Positions 15,858 to 24,400 of a DNA stretch of 43,734 bases are shown here, in pieces (within the stretch, counting starts at the first letter, position 1; every line of letters begins with the position of its first letter). Under the pieces are notes generated by a model. It did no database searches, was not told where the DNA came from, and saw only the letters and a list, made by a program, of their open reading frames with translations. Source of the DNA: DATARH01 sp035504075. Lineage in GTDB: Bacteria; Pseudomonadota; Alphaproteobacteria; ATCC43930; CGMCC-115725. The stretch covers positions 1 to 43,734 of the forward strand of contig DATJSO010000066.1 in the NCBI GenBank assembly GCA_035504075.1, given 5' to 3'. The position numbers were made by a program, and so were the translations under genes.

Positions 15858-16739
15858 ATGCATCTGGTGATGACCCTGATTGCCGGACCGGGCGAGGCGG
15901 CGCTCGCCGATGTCGTCGCGACGCTGCCGCCGACGCTGCCCGTGATTGCCGCGCCGGACTGGCTGGCACCCGGCATCGCGTGCGATCTGGCGGTGGCGCA
16001 GCCCGACCGGAAGGAAGCCGAGCGGTGGGCCCACTCTGCGATCGGCCGCGCGGCGATCGACGTGCTCGTGCAGCCGGCGGCAGGGCGCAGGAAGCGCATC
16101 CTCGTTGCCGATCTGGAGGCGACGATCATCGAGAACGAGATGCTCGACGAACTGGCAGAGTTTGCCGACCTCCGGGCGCATGTCGCCGAGATCACCCGCC
16201 GGGCGATGAATGGCGAACTCGATTTCGCCGCGGCGCTGGCCGAGCGTGTGGCATTGCTCAAGGGGCTGCCCGCCGCCGTGCTCGACGAGGCCGCGGCGCG
16301 CATCCGCCTGACGCCCGGGGCGCGGCAGCTGTTGGCGACATCGCGCGCCGCCGGCGTGACGACGGCGCTGGTATCGGGCGGCTTCACGGTGTTTGCCGAC
16401 CGCGTCGCGGCCGAACTCGGCTTCGACCACGTGCTCGCCAACCGGCTCGACATCGCCGACGGGCGGATCGCCGGCACCGTCGCGGCGCCGATCGTCACGC
16501 GCGAGAGCAAGCGCGATGCGCTGCTCGCGCTGGCGCGGGACGCCGGGGTGGCGCCATCGGCCGTTCTCGCGGTCGGCGACGGCGCCAACGACCTGCCGAT
16601 GCTGCTCGCCGCGGGCCTCGGCGTCGCGTTCCACGCCAAGCCGACCGTGGCGGCCGCGGCGCGCTGGCGGCTCGGCCACGCCGACCTCGCCGGCCTGCTC
16701 TACGCGCAGGGATACCGCCACAGCGAGATCATCGCCTGA
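15858..16739 (+). CDS. serB: Phosphoserine phosphatase with variant HAD motif I
   Basis: Dephosphorylates O-phosphoserine in the last step of serine synthesis. The 293-residue protein has an N-terminal regulatory-like region of about 75 residues and a C-terminal HAD domain. Motif II SGGF is at 173-176, the motif III Lys is K218 in ESKRDAL, and motif IV GDGAND is at 240-245. Motif I reads DLEAT at 85-89: the nucleophile D85 is kept, but the general acid/base Asp of DxDxT is Glu87. The ATG at 15858 follows GAGGCGG; an upstream in-frame ATG at 15798 lacks support. It is convergent with degP and divergent from miaA. Confidence 0.92.
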   Translation: MHLVMTLIAGPGEAALADVVATLPPTLPVIAAPDWLAPGIACDLAVAQPDRKEAERWAHSAIGRAAIDVLVQPAAGRRKRILVADLEATIIENEMLDELAEFADLRAHVAEITRRAMNGELDFAAALAERVALLKGLPAAVLDEAAARIRLTPGARQLLATSRAAGVTTALVSGGFTVFADRVAAELGFDHVLANRLDIADGRIAGTVAAPIVTRESKRDALLALARDAGVAPSAVLAVGDGANDLPMLLAAGLGVAFHAKPTVAAAARWRLGHADLAGLLYAQGYRHSEIIA

Positions 16740-16767
16740 TGGCCCTCTTTCTCGGCCGCGGCGCCTG

Positions 16768-18267
16768 TCAGCTTTTGTCGATACGCAGCGCGACAAAGCG
16801 CAGGTCACCCTGGCGTTCGACGAGCAGCAGGATCGATTTGCGGCCGGCGCGTCTCGCCGCGTCGATCTTCCCGACGACATCACTCGCACTGACGATGTCT
16901 TCCTGCGAAGCCTCGATTATTACGTCGCCCGCCTGCAGGCCCTTTTCGGCCGCCGCGCTGTCCTTGACCACCGCGGTGATGACGACCCCCTTATCGTCGC
17001 CGAGTGAGAACTTGTTTTTCAGGGCCGGCGTAATGTTCGACAGCGTCAGCCCCAGCGTCGTGACAGCGCCGATCGCGGCGGCGGGCGGCTTTTGCCGCGG
17101 TTCGTTCGAGGCGACCTTCTCGGTTTCGTCAAGCCGTCCGACGACGACATGCAACGTCTGCTGCGACCGCTTGCGCCAGACGGTTACCGGCACCGTGCTG
17201 CCGACCTCGCTTTCGGCGACGAGCCGCGGCAGGCGGCGGATGTCGGCGACCGGCTGGCTGTTGTAGTTGAGGATCACGTCACCCGGCTGGATGCCGCCCT
17301 TCTGCGCCGGGCCGCCCTCATTGACACTGGCGACCAACGCGCCCTCCGCTTTGTCGAGACCGAGGCTTTCGGCGATCTCATCGGTCACCGACTGGATGCG
17401 GACTCCGAGCCAGCCGCGATGCACGGTGTGGTCCGGCTCGCGGATCAACTCGCTGACCACCTCCTTCGCCAGGTTCGACGGGATCGCAAAGCCGATGCCG
17501 ATCGAACCGCCCGACGGCGAATAGATCGCCGTGTTAACGCCGATGACCTGCCCGTCCATGTTGAACATCGGGCCGCCCGAGTTGCCCCGGTTGATCGGCG
17601 CGTCGGTCTGCAGGAAATCATCGTAGGGGCCGGAGTTGATGTCGCGCTGCCGCGCCGACAGGATGCCGGCGGTGACGCTGCCGCCCAGCCCGAACGGGTT
17701 GCCGATCGCCAGCACCCAATCGCCGACCCGCGCCTTGTCGCTGTCGCCCCAGCTCGCCGCGGCGAGCGGCTTGTCCGCTTTCACTTTGAGGACGGCGAGG
17801 TCGGTCTTTGCATCGCGGCCGACAACGGTGGCGGTCAGGTTGGTGTCGTCGTGCAGAATGACCGTGATCGTATCGGCGTTCTCGATCACGTGATTGTTCG
17901 TTACGACGTAGCCGGACGGGTCGATGATGAACCCCGATCCGAGCGAGGTCGCCTTGCGCGGCTGCACTTGCGGATTGACGCCGCGTTCGGCATTGTGATC
18001 AAAGAAGTTTTTGAAGAACTGGTCGAACGGCGATCCCGGCGCGAACGGCGCGTCGCCCGGTGCCGCCTCCTCGCCGTGCTGCTCCGGGTTGATCGTCTCC
18101 GAGGTCGAGATGTTGACGACCGATGGCAGCAGCCGGGCCGCGAGGTCGGCAAACCCGTCTGGCGCCGGATGCGCCGGCGCGGAGCCTCCCCCGAAAGGCG
18201 CGATCAGCAACAGCGCCAACACCGTCGCCGCGGCCCGCTGCCGCACGCGCAATGACAACAACGACAC
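16768..18267 (-). CDS. degP: Do-family periplasmic serine protease/chaperone
   Basis: An HtrA/DegP protease that degrades or refolds damaged envelope proteins. The 499-residue protein starts with a signal peptide (about residues 9-32, ALLLIAPF core, AHPAP exit). The catalytic triad is H126 (TNNHV), D156 (KTDLAVL) and S230 (GNSGGP). PDZ1 begins near GWLGVRIQSVTDEIA and PDZ2 near the C-terminus at GLQAGDVIIEA. The start is GTG with GGGAG upstream. It lies downstream of hflK-hflC-DUF2065 on the same strand, a common grouping for membrane protein quality control. Confidence 0.97.
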   Translation of the reverse strand: MSLLSLRVRQRAAATVLALLLIAPFGGGSAPAHPAPDGFADLAARLLPSVVNISTSETINPEQHGEEAAPGDAPFAPGSPFDQFFKNFFDHNAERGVNPQVQPRKATSLGSGFIIDPSGYVVTNNHVIENADTITVILHDDTNLTATVVGRDAKTDLAVLKVKADKPLAAASWGDSDKARVGDWVLAIGNPFGLGGSVTAGILSARQRDINSGPYDDFLQTDAPINRGNSGGPMFNMDGQVIGVNTAIYSPSGGSIGIGFAIPSNLAKEVVSELIREPDHTVHRGWLGVRIQSVTDEIAESLGLDKAEGALVASVNEGGPAQKGGIQPGDVILNYNSQPVADIRRLPRLVAESEVGSTVPVTVWRKRSQQTLHVVVGRLDETEKVASNEPRQKPPAAAIGAVTTLGLTLSNITPALKNKFSLGDDKGVVITAVVKDSAAAEKGLQAGDVIIEASQEDIVSASDVVGKIDAARRAGRKSILLLVERQGDLRFVALRIDKS

Positions 18268-18339
18268 CTGGCAACTCCCACAGCAGTCCCGCTTGAGATT
18301 ACGCAGTTTGCGGCCGACAAGCCAGATCGCTCGGCCGGT

Positions 18340-18525
18340 TCAGCGGCGCACCAGCCATACCAGTACGACGCCGATCGCAGCGCACAACAGCCCGGCGGCA
18401 CGCAGGACCTGCGGCGGCACGAGCATCGTGCGCGCAGCAACGCGCCTCATCATCTCCGGCAGGAGTGCGTAAAGAATGCCCTCGATGACGAGAACCAGCG
18501 CCAGCGCGGTCCACAAATCCCGCAT
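18340..18525 (-). CDS. DUF2065 family small membrane protein
   Basis: A 61-residue protein, MRDLWTALALVLVIEG onward, with two predicted membrane segments (about residues 4-20 and 40-59) and a short central LLPEMMRRVAART stretch. The family has no known biochemical role but is commonly found just after hflC, as here, 28 bases away. I chose the ATG at 18525; a longer ORF upstream overlaps hflC and has shadow-like composition. It lies between hflC and degP and is presumably co-transcribed with them. Confidence 0.88.
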   Translation of the reverse strand: MRDLWTALALVLVIEGILYALLPEMMRRVAARTMLVPPQVLRAAGLLCAAIGVVLVWLVRR

Positions 18526-18553
18526 CAACCGCCGCGCATGAGCAGCACCGGCG

Positions 18554-19525
18554 TCATCGCGTCCGCGGCGGATCGCCGCCGGCACCGCGCGGCGCGCCGC
18601 CAGCGACGGCGTGCGTCGATCCGGGGGCCGTCGCAACGCCTGCCGCAACGGGAGCCGGGCCGCCTCCCGGACCCGCAAAGAAGCGGAAGAAATTTCCCTG
18701 CGGCGTCAGCACGAACGACGTGTCCTTGCCGGAAAGCGCGTCGCGATAGGCTTGCAGGGACTTGTAGAAGGCAAAGAATTTTTCGTCCTGCCCATACGCT
18801 TTGGCATAGATCGCGGTCGCGGCGGCGTCGCCCTGGCCGCGCAATTCCTGTGCATCGCGCTGCGCGTCGGCGAGAATGACCGTCACGTCGCGGTCGGCAT
18901 TGGCGCGCACCGTGGCGGCCGCCTGGGCGCCTTCAGCTCGATAGAGCGCCGCCTGCTGCTGGCGTTCGGAGTTCATCCGGGCGTAAATCGCCTCGCTGTT
19001 CTGAACCGGCAGATCGACGCGGCGGATGCGGGTGTCGACGACGTCGATGCCGAACGGCTTCGCTTCCGCGCGCACCTCATCGCGGATCTTTTGCATGATC
19101 GGCGCGCGCTGCACCGACAAGAGAGCCGCCAGCGGCACCTTGCCGATGACCTGGCGCATCGAACTGCTGACCATGACGGTGAGGCGGGCACGCACCGCGT
19201 CTTCGCCGCCGACGGTCTGATAGAACAGCAGCGGGTTGACGATGCGATAGCGCGTGTAGGTGTCGACAATCGCACGCTTCTGATCGGCGGCGATGATCTC
19301 CTCCGGTGGCGGTTCGACATCGAGCAGGCGCTTGTCAAAGAACACGACGTTTTGCGCAAACGGTATCTTCGCTTCGAGCCCCGGGCGGTCGATGACGCGC
19401 ACCGGCCGGCCGAACTGCAGTAGCAGCGCCTGCTCCGTCTGGCTGACGATGAACAGCGAACTCATTAGCACGAGGCCGGCGATGACGAGCAGGCCGCCGA
19501 CGATGGCCAAGGCGCCGCGATTCAT
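18554..19525 (-). CDS. hflC: Protease modulator HflC
   Basis: One half of the HflKC complex, an SPFH/prohibitin-type assembly that surrounds FtsH in the inner membrane and tunes its proteolysis. The 323-residue protein has an N-terminal transmembrane segment (residues 5-27), SQTEQALLLQFGRPV opening the SPFH domain, and a long Ala/Gln-rich helix (ERQQQAALYRAEGAQAAA) typical of the family. The C-terminus is Pro/Gly/Ala-rich. Its ATG overlaps the hflK stop as ATGA, indicating translational coupling. Confidence 0.97.
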   Translation of the reverse strand: MNRGALAIVGGLLVIAGLVLMSSLFIVSQTEQALLLQFGRPVRVIDRPGLEAKIPFAQNVVFFDKRLLDVEPPPEEIIAADQKRAIVDTYTRYRIVNPLLFYQTVGGEDAVRARLTVMVSSSMRQVIGKVPLAALLSVQRAPIMQKIRDEVRAEAKPFGIDVVDTRIRRVDLPVQNSEAIYARMNSERQQQAALYRAEGAQAAATVRANADRDVTVILADAQRDAQELRGQGDAAATAIYAKAYGQDEKFFAFYKSLQAYRDALSGKDTSFVLTPQGNFFRFFAGPGGGPAPVAAGVATAPGSTHAVAGGAPRGAGGDPPRTR

Positions 19526-20751
19526 TGGCTGCGTCCGATCGAAAACTGCGCGCCGTCGGAATTCTCCGTCGCCGCCGGCGGCGGTTGCGCCGATGACGCG
19601 TCGGCCGGCAGTCCGGCGGACAGACCCGGCAGCGGCAAATAGGGCAACACGCCGCTTTTGCCCTCCGCAGACTGGTCGAGGATCACCTTGCGGCTGTGTT
19701 TGAGGATGTCTTCCATCGTATCGAGATAGAGGCGCTGCATCGTCACTGCCTGCGCCGCCTTAAAGGCCTTGTAGACCGAATCGAAGCGGGCGGCGTCGCC
19801 GGTCGCCTGCGCGACCACCTGCTGGCGGTATGCCTCCGCGCCCTGAATGACTTTCGTTGCCTGCCCCCTCGCCTTCGGAACCACGTCGTTGCGGTAGGCT
19901 TCGGCCTCGTTCTTGAGCCGCGCCTGGTCGGCCAGTGCCGCCTGCACGTCGCGGAAGGCGGCGATGACCGGGCCGGGCGGATCGACCCGCTGCAGTGTGA
20001 CCTGCGTCACCTCGATCCCGGCGCCGTATGAATCGAGCAGCTGCTGAAGGAGTTTGTGCGTATCGGTTTCGACCTGTTGGCGGCCGCCCGACAGTTCCAT
20101 CGCCAGCGTGTTCTCGCCGATGACCTCGCGCAGCGCGCTTTCGGCCGCCGATTTGACCGTCTTTTCCGGGTCGCGGATGTTGAACAGGTACGCCTTGGCG
20201 TCGTTGATGATCCAAAATACGGTACAGTTGACATCGACGATGTTCTCGTCGCCGGTCAGCATCAAGGATTCCTGCTCAACCTGGTCGCTGGTGGTCTGCT
20301 CTCCCTCCGCGTTCTCTTCGCTGCGGTAGCCGATCTCGGTGCGGTTGACCCGCGTCACGGCCGGGGTCAGCACGCTCTCGATCGGCGCCGGCAGGTGGTA
20401 ATTGAGGCCTGGCTGGGTCGTGCGATTATACGCGCCGAAGCGGAGCACGACGCCGACCTCGTCGGGCAGCACGCGGTAGAAGCCGCTCGCCAGCCACAGC
20501 ACGACGATCGCGATGACGACGACGGCGATGCCCGTCCCGCCGCCGATGCCGCCCGGCAGAATGCGGCGAAAGCGATCCTGGCTGCGCTTCAATATCTCTT
20601 CGAGATTTGGCGGGTAGGGCCCGCGCGGACCGGAACCGCCGCCGCCCCCACCCTGGCCGTTGCCGCGACCGCCGCCGCCCCAGGGCCCGCCGCTGCCGCC
20701 GCCGCGCGGCCCGGTGCCCCATGGCCCGCCGCCTTCACTCAACCACTTCAT
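19522..20751 (-). CDS. hflK: FtsH protease activity modulator HflK
   Basis: The partner of HflC in the membrane complex that regulates FtsH. The 409-residue protein starts MKWLSEGGGPWG with a Gly-rich cytoplasmic tail to about residue 50. It then has a transmembrane segment (IAVVVIAIVVLWLASGFY) and the SPFH domain (VLPDEVGVVLRFG), with coiled-coil helices containing KNEAEAYRNDVVPKARG. I take the ATG at 20751 because the family start is Gly-rich; the ORF continues upstream to 20844 without support. It is divergent from apbC across 181 bases that should hold both promoters. Confidence 0.96.
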   Translation of the reverse strand: MKWLSEGGGPWGTGPRGGGSGGPWGGGGRGNGQGGGGGGSGPRGPYPPNLEEILKRSQDRFRRILPGGIGGGTGIAVVVIAIVVLWLASGFYRVLPDEVGVVLRFGAYNRTTQPGLNYHLPAPIESVLTPAVTRVNRTEIGYRSEENAEGEQTTSDQVEQESLMLTGDENIVDVNCTVFWIINDAKAYLFNIRDPEKTVKSAAESALREVIGENTLAMELSGGRQQVETDTHKLLQQLLDSYGAGIEVTQVTLQRVDPPGPVIAAFRDVQAALADQARLKNEAEAYRNDVVPKARGQATKVIQGAEAYRQQVVAQATGDAARFDSVYKAFKAAQAVTMQRLYLDTMEDILKHSRKVILDQSAEGKSGVLPYLPLPGLSAGLPADASSAQPPPAATENSDGAQFSIGRSQ

Positions 20752-20932
20752 CGCAAATGACCTCTCCGCGGCCGGCCATTGCCGCGGGCTTTCCGGTGCC
20801 GCACCCCGGCGGAATAGAGGGCGACGCCGGCAGGGTGTTGTCAAGTGCGAGCGCCGCGCCTAAATGCACGCCACCCGTCCCGCCGGCGCCCATGAGACGC
20901 GACGCGCGAGATTGCACGCAGGCAAGCAACCG

Positions 20933-22051
20933 ATGGCGGTCACCGAGAAGCAGGTCTTGGATGCGCTCGCTGCGGTGCGCGACCCCGACAAGGGTGGCGA
21001 CATCGTCGCGCTGGGCATGGTCTCGGGCGTCGTCGTGCGCGACGGCAACGTCGGCTTCGCGATCGAGGTCGAGCCGGCACGCGGGCCGCGTCTCGAACCG
21101 CTGCGCAAGGCGGCCGAGGCGGCCGTCGAGGCGTTGCCCGGCGTCGTTTCGGTGACCGCCGTTCTGACCGCCGAGGCGACGCCGCGCGGCAGTCGCGCCG
21201 CGCCGCCGCAACCCGCCGCCGCGCCGCAGGGCGCCGCCCGAGCGGCGTTGGCGCCCGGGGTGCGGGCGATCGTCGCGGTCGCATCCGGCAAGGGCGGCGT
21301 CGGCAAATCGACCGTCGCCGCCAACCTTGCGTTGGCGCTGAAGGCGAACGGCCTCTCGGTCGGCGTTCTCGACGCCGACATCTACGGCCCCTCGATGCCG
21401 CGCATGCTCGGGATCGCCGGCCGGCCCCGCTCGTCCGACGGCAGGATTCTGCAGCCGATGGAGAATTACGGCGTCAAATGCATGTCGATCGGCTTTCTCG
21501 TGCCGGAAGACACGGCGATGATCTGGCGCGGCCCGATGGTCATGAGCGCATTGCAGCAGATGCTGCGCGACGTCGCCTGGGGCGAACTCGACATCATGGT
21601 CGTCGACATGCCGCCCGGCACCGGCGATGCGCAGCTGACGATGGCGCAGCAGGTGGCGCTGGCCGGCGCCGTCATCGTCTCGACGCCGCAGGACATCGCG
21701 CTGATCGACGCCCGCCGCGGCCTTTCGATGTTCAACAAGGTCAACGTGCCGGTGCTCGGGATCATCGAGAACATGAGCTATTTCCTGTGCCCGCATTGCG
21801 GCGAGCGCAGCGACATTTTCGGGCATGGCGGGGCGCGCCGCGAAGCGGCTCGGCTCGGCACCGAATTTCTGGGCGAAGTGCCGCTCGACCTGGCAATCCG
21901 CGAAACCTCCGACGACGGCCGGCCGATTACCGTGACTCAGCCGGATTCGCCCTACGCGCAGACCTTCCGCGCCATTGCAGCGCGAATATGGGAAAAGGTC
22001 TCGGGCGAAGCGCCGGCCCGCCGGCAAGCGCCGCGGATCATCGTCGAATAG
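20933..22051 (+). CDS. apbC: Iron-sulfur cluster carrier ATPase (Mrp/ApbC)
   Basis: A P-loop ATPase that carries and transfers Fe-S clusters to target proteins in the cytoplasm. The 372-residue protein has an N-terminal MIP18/DUF59 domain (residues 5-80), a Pro/Ala linker, then the deviant Walker A GKGGVGKST at 119-127, DADIYGPSMPRMLG at 148-160, and the cluster-binding pair C286 and C289 in LCPHCG. The start giving MAVTEKQV fits the family; the ORF extends upstream to 20864. It is followed 9 bases later by the CDP-diacylglycerol pyrophosphatase gene. Confidence 0.97.
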   Translation: MAVTEKQVLDALAAVRDPDKGGDIVALGMVSGVVVRDGNVGFAIEVEPARGPRLEPLRKAAEAAVEALPGVVSVTAVLTAEATPRGSRAAPPQPAAAPQGAARAALAPGVRAIVAVASGKGGVGKSTVAANLALALKANGLSVGVLDADIYGPSMPRMLGIAGRPRSSDGRILQPMENYGVKCMSIGFLVPEDTAMIWRGPMVMSALQQMLRDVAWGELDIMVVDMPPGTGDAQLTMAQQVALAGAVIVSTPQDIALIDARRGLSMFNKVNVPVLGIIENMSYFLCPHCGERSDIFGHGGARREAARLGTEFLGEVPLDLAIRETSDDGRPITVTQPDSPYAQTFRAIAARIWEKVSGEAPARRQAPRIIVE

Positions 22052-22060
22052 GTCGCCTCA

Positions 22061-22846
22061 TTGCGCGCTGTCTCGACCGTCCTGGCCGGGCTTGTCCCGG
22101 CCATCTGCGTGCTTATGGCCGTCGCAGCGGCGACGCGGGCGGCCGATCCCGATGCGCTGTGGAACATCGTGCACGGGCAGTGCGTGCCGGATCAAGAGCA
22201 GCACGGCATGCCGGCGCCGTGCGCGCTCGTCGATCTGCATGACGGCGCCGGTCGCGGCTACGTGCTGCTGAAGGACATTCGCGGCAGAACCCAGTACCTG
22301 TTGATCCCGACCGCGCGCGTCACCGGCATCGAAGACCCGCAGCTGCTCGCCCCCGGTGCACCCAACTATTTCGCCGACGCTTGGCGCGAGCGCGGCTGGA
22401 CCGAGCGTGCGATCATCGCCGCCGGGGGCCACGCCCTGCCGCGCGACGCGCTCTCCCTCGCGGTCAATTCGCCCGATGCCCGCTCGCAGAACCAGTTGCA
22501 CATCCATATCGACTGCCTGCGGCCCGATGTGCGCGCCGCGCTGCGGCGAGAGGCGGCGGCGATCGGCGACGAATGGGCGCCACTGGAAACGCCGCTCGTC
22601 GGCCACCGCTATTGGGCGCGCCGCGTCACTGCCGCGGATCTCGGCGGCGCCAACCCATTCGAGCTGCTCGCCGCCGGCAAGCCCGGCGCCCGCTCGACAA
22701 TGGGCGACCAGACGCTCGTCGTCGCCGGTGCCGAATTCGCCGGCCGCCCCGGTTTCATCCTGCTCGACGGCGACATCGATGCCGCGACCGGCGATCGCGC
22801 CGGCGGCGAAGAATTGCAGGACCATGCCTGCGCCCTCGCCCGATAA
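22061..22846 (+). CDS. cdh: CDP-diacylglycerol pyrophosphatase (HIT-like)
   Basis: Hydrolyses CDP-diacylglycerol to phosphatidate and CMP at the membrane. Family features are LWNIVHGQCVPDQ, PAPCALVDL, GYVLLKDIRG, QYLLIPTARVTGIE, the HxH motif H147-I-H149 in NQLHIHIDCLRPDVR, and LDGDIDAATG near the end. From the TTG at 22061 the product is 261 residues and has a signal-anchor-like start (VLAGLVPAICVLMAVAAATRA). An internal ATG at 22115 would remove it. The hydrophobic part is encoded by a palindromic intergenic repeat, so either the start is wrong or a repeat has supplied the export signal. Confidence 0.88.
   Translation: MRAVSTVLAGLVPAICVLMAVAAATRAADPDALWNIVHGQCVPDQEQHGMPAPCALVDLHDGAGRGYVLLKDIRGRTQYLLIPTARVTGIEDPQLLAPGAPNYFADAWRERGWTERAIIAAGGHALPRDALSLAVNSPDARSQNQLHIHIDCLRPDVRAALRREAAAIGDEWAPLETPLVGHRYWARRVTAADLGGANPFELLAAGKPGARSTMGDQTLVVAGAEFAGRPGFILLDGDIDAATGDRAGGEELQDHACALAR
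22079..22112. repeat. Palindromic repeat, family A, inside the cdh N-terminus
   Basis: TGGCCGGG at 22083-22090 pairs with CCCGGCCA at 22096-22103 around CTTGT, followed by TCTGCGTGC. It is the same core as the repeat at 4355-4377. In the cdh frame it reads VLAGLVPAI, the well-known translated form of this element. Confidence 0.8.
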
Positions 22847-22884
22847 CAAAATAGGCAGCGGGTGGCGGTCCCGATTTTAAGGAT

Positions 22885-22913
22885 TTGTCAATCGGCGCGA
22901 AACACCGTATCCA
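22885..22913 (+). promoter_or_regulatory. Possible promoter for the small membrane protein gene
   Basis: TTGTCA at 22885-22890 resembles a sigma-70 -35 box. A TATCCA begins 17 bases later at 22908, a weak -10. It sits in the 98-base gap between cdh and the 65-residue gene. Support is limited to this match. Confidence 0.25.
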
Positions 22914-22944
22914 TCATTTGGTTCCCGACACTCAGGGCAGGCCG

Positions 22945-23142
22945 ATGGAAATGCTGATCATGTTCGCGCTGCTTTACGTTGCAATCGGCGCCGCGTTCTT
23001 CGCGCATCCGGCAAGTCCGGCGATCGCTGCCGATTTTCATTGGAAGCAGCAGATCCAGGTCTTCCGCGCGACGCTGCCCGACGTGATCGCCTGGCCTTTC
23101 GCCCTGTGGCGCTTCGGCGCCGCCTGCCTCGGGCGCGACTAA
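22945..23142 (+). CDS. Small membrane protein, unknown function
   Basis: A 65-residue protein starting MEMLIMFALLYVAIGAAFF, which forms one membrane segment over roughly residues 2-22. A second, weaker hydrophobic stretch (VIAWPFALWRFGAACLG) is at the C-terminus, with HWKQQIQVFRATLPD between them. I do not recognise the family. I chose the ATG at 22945 because the hydrophobic segment starts there; an in-frame ATT/TTG region upstream gives no protein-like sequence. Its stop overlaps the stop of the convergent FAD oxidoreductase gene. Confidence 0.65.
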   Translation: MEMLIMFALLYVAIGAAFFAHPASPAIAADFHWKQQIQVFRATLPDVIAWPFALWRFGAACLGRD

Positions 23143-24254
23143 GCCCCGAGCGCGCGCACGACGGCGTCCGCCAGCGGCAGTGACGCCGTCAGCCCCGGCG
23201 ACTCGATGCCGTAGAGGTTGACAAGGCCGGGGACGCCGTGCGTCTGCGGCCCCTGCACGACAAAATCGGCGGCCGCCTCGGCAGGGCCGCTGATCTTTGG
23301 GCGAATGCCGGCATAGCCGGGCTGCAGGGCGCCATCGCGCAATTCCGGCCAGTAGCGCCGAACGGCAGCATAAAACTTGTCGCCGCGCCGCGGATCGACG
23401 GTGTAATCGACCCGGTCGATCCATTCGACGTCGGGGCCGAACCGCGCCTGCCCGGCGAGGTCGAGCGTGATATGCACGCCAAGGCCGCCGGGCACCGGCA
23501 CCGGATAGATCAGCCGGCGGAACGGGCTTCGGCCGCTCAACGTGAAATAGACACCGCGGCAGAAGTAAGCCGGCGGGACGCTCTCCGGCGGGATGCCGTC
23601 GATCGCCCGCGCCAAGTCGGGAGCGTAAAGGCCGGCGGCGTTGACCAGCAGGCGGCAGCGGAGCGGCGTCGGCTCGCCTTCCGGCCCGCCGACCGCCAGT
23701 TCGAAACCGTCGGACAGCACCCGGCCGGACAAGACCGTGGAGCGGAATGCGATCATTGCGCCAGCGGCCTCGGCGTCGCCCCGATAGGCAAGCATCAGCG
23801 CATGGCTGTCGATGATGCCGGTCGAAGGCGACAGCAGCGCCGCGACGCAGCGCAGTTGCGGTTCGAGGCGTTGCGCCCCCGACACGCTCAGCCATTCGAG
23901 GTTCGTGACGCCATTGGCGCGTGCGGTCGCCGCGATTTTTTCGACGCCGGGAATTTCATCCTCACTTGTTGCGACGATCAGCTTGCCGAGCTGCGCGTGC
24001 GGCACGTGATGGTCGCGGCAATATTCGTAAAGCCGCCGGCGCCCCTCGACGCATGTCACGGCCTTGAGGCTGCCCTGCGGATAATAGAGGCCGCCGTGGA
24101 TGACCTCGCTGTTGCGCGAGGAGGTCTCGACGCCGATCGTATAGGCCCGCTCGACAACGACGACATCGCGCCCGGCGAGCGCCAGCGCCCGCGCCGCGGC
24201 GAGTCCGATGACCCCGGCGCCGACGATGACCGCCTCGATGTCGTGCGCCCTCAC
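23139..24254 (-). CDS. FAD-dependent oxidoreductase, L-2-hydroxyglutarate oxidase-like
   Basis: A 371-residue DAO-fold flavoprotein. The FAD-binding GAGVIGLAAARALA is near the N-terminus, followed by VVVERAYTIGVETSSRNSEVIHGGLYYPQG, here noted in pieces: the SSRNSEVIHGG segment is typical of LhgO/YgaF-like proteins that oxidise L-2-hydroxyglutarate or related 2-hydroxy acids. LVNAAGLYAPDLAR and GIRPKISGP support the family. The GTG at 24254 (VRAHDIEAVIVGAG) is the most natural start; the ORF reaches 24311. It follows the VOC gene after 146 bases. The exact substrate is not shown by the sequence. Confidence 0.85.
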   Translation of the reverse strand: MRAHDIEAVIVGAGVIGLAAARALALAGRDVVVVERAYTIGVETSSRNSEVIHGGLYYPQGSLKAVTCVEGRRRLYEYCRDHHVPHAQLGKLIVATSEDEIPGVEKIAATARANGVTNLEWLSVSGAQRLEPQLRCVAALLSPSTGIIDSHALMLAYRGDAEAAGAMIAFRSTVLSGRVLSDGFELAVGGPEGEPTPLRCRLLVNAAGLYAPDLARAIDGIPPESVPPAYFCRGVYFTLSGRSPFRRLIYPVPVPGGLGVHITLDLAGQARFGPDVEWIDRVDYTVDPRRGDKFYAAVRRYWPELRDGALQPGYAGIRPKISGPAEAAADFVVQGPQTHGVPGLVNLYGIESPGLTASLPLADAVVRALGA

Positions 24255-24400
24255 GCTCGGTTCCTGTCTCGCGCCGAAGCGCCATCCGGTGCGGCACCGG
24301 CAATTCCGCACCGCCGGCCAGCGCCCGATCGCCGATACTCCGGGCGGCCCGGATCACGATGCGCCGCCGGCCCGGCCATGCCGTGCTCCTTTGAGAGCCG

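Noticed and set aside
22885..22944. A 20-residue upstream extension of the small membrane protein
   Set aside because: It begins in a poor context, reads as a polar sequence, and the hydrophobic segment starts at the ATG at 22945.
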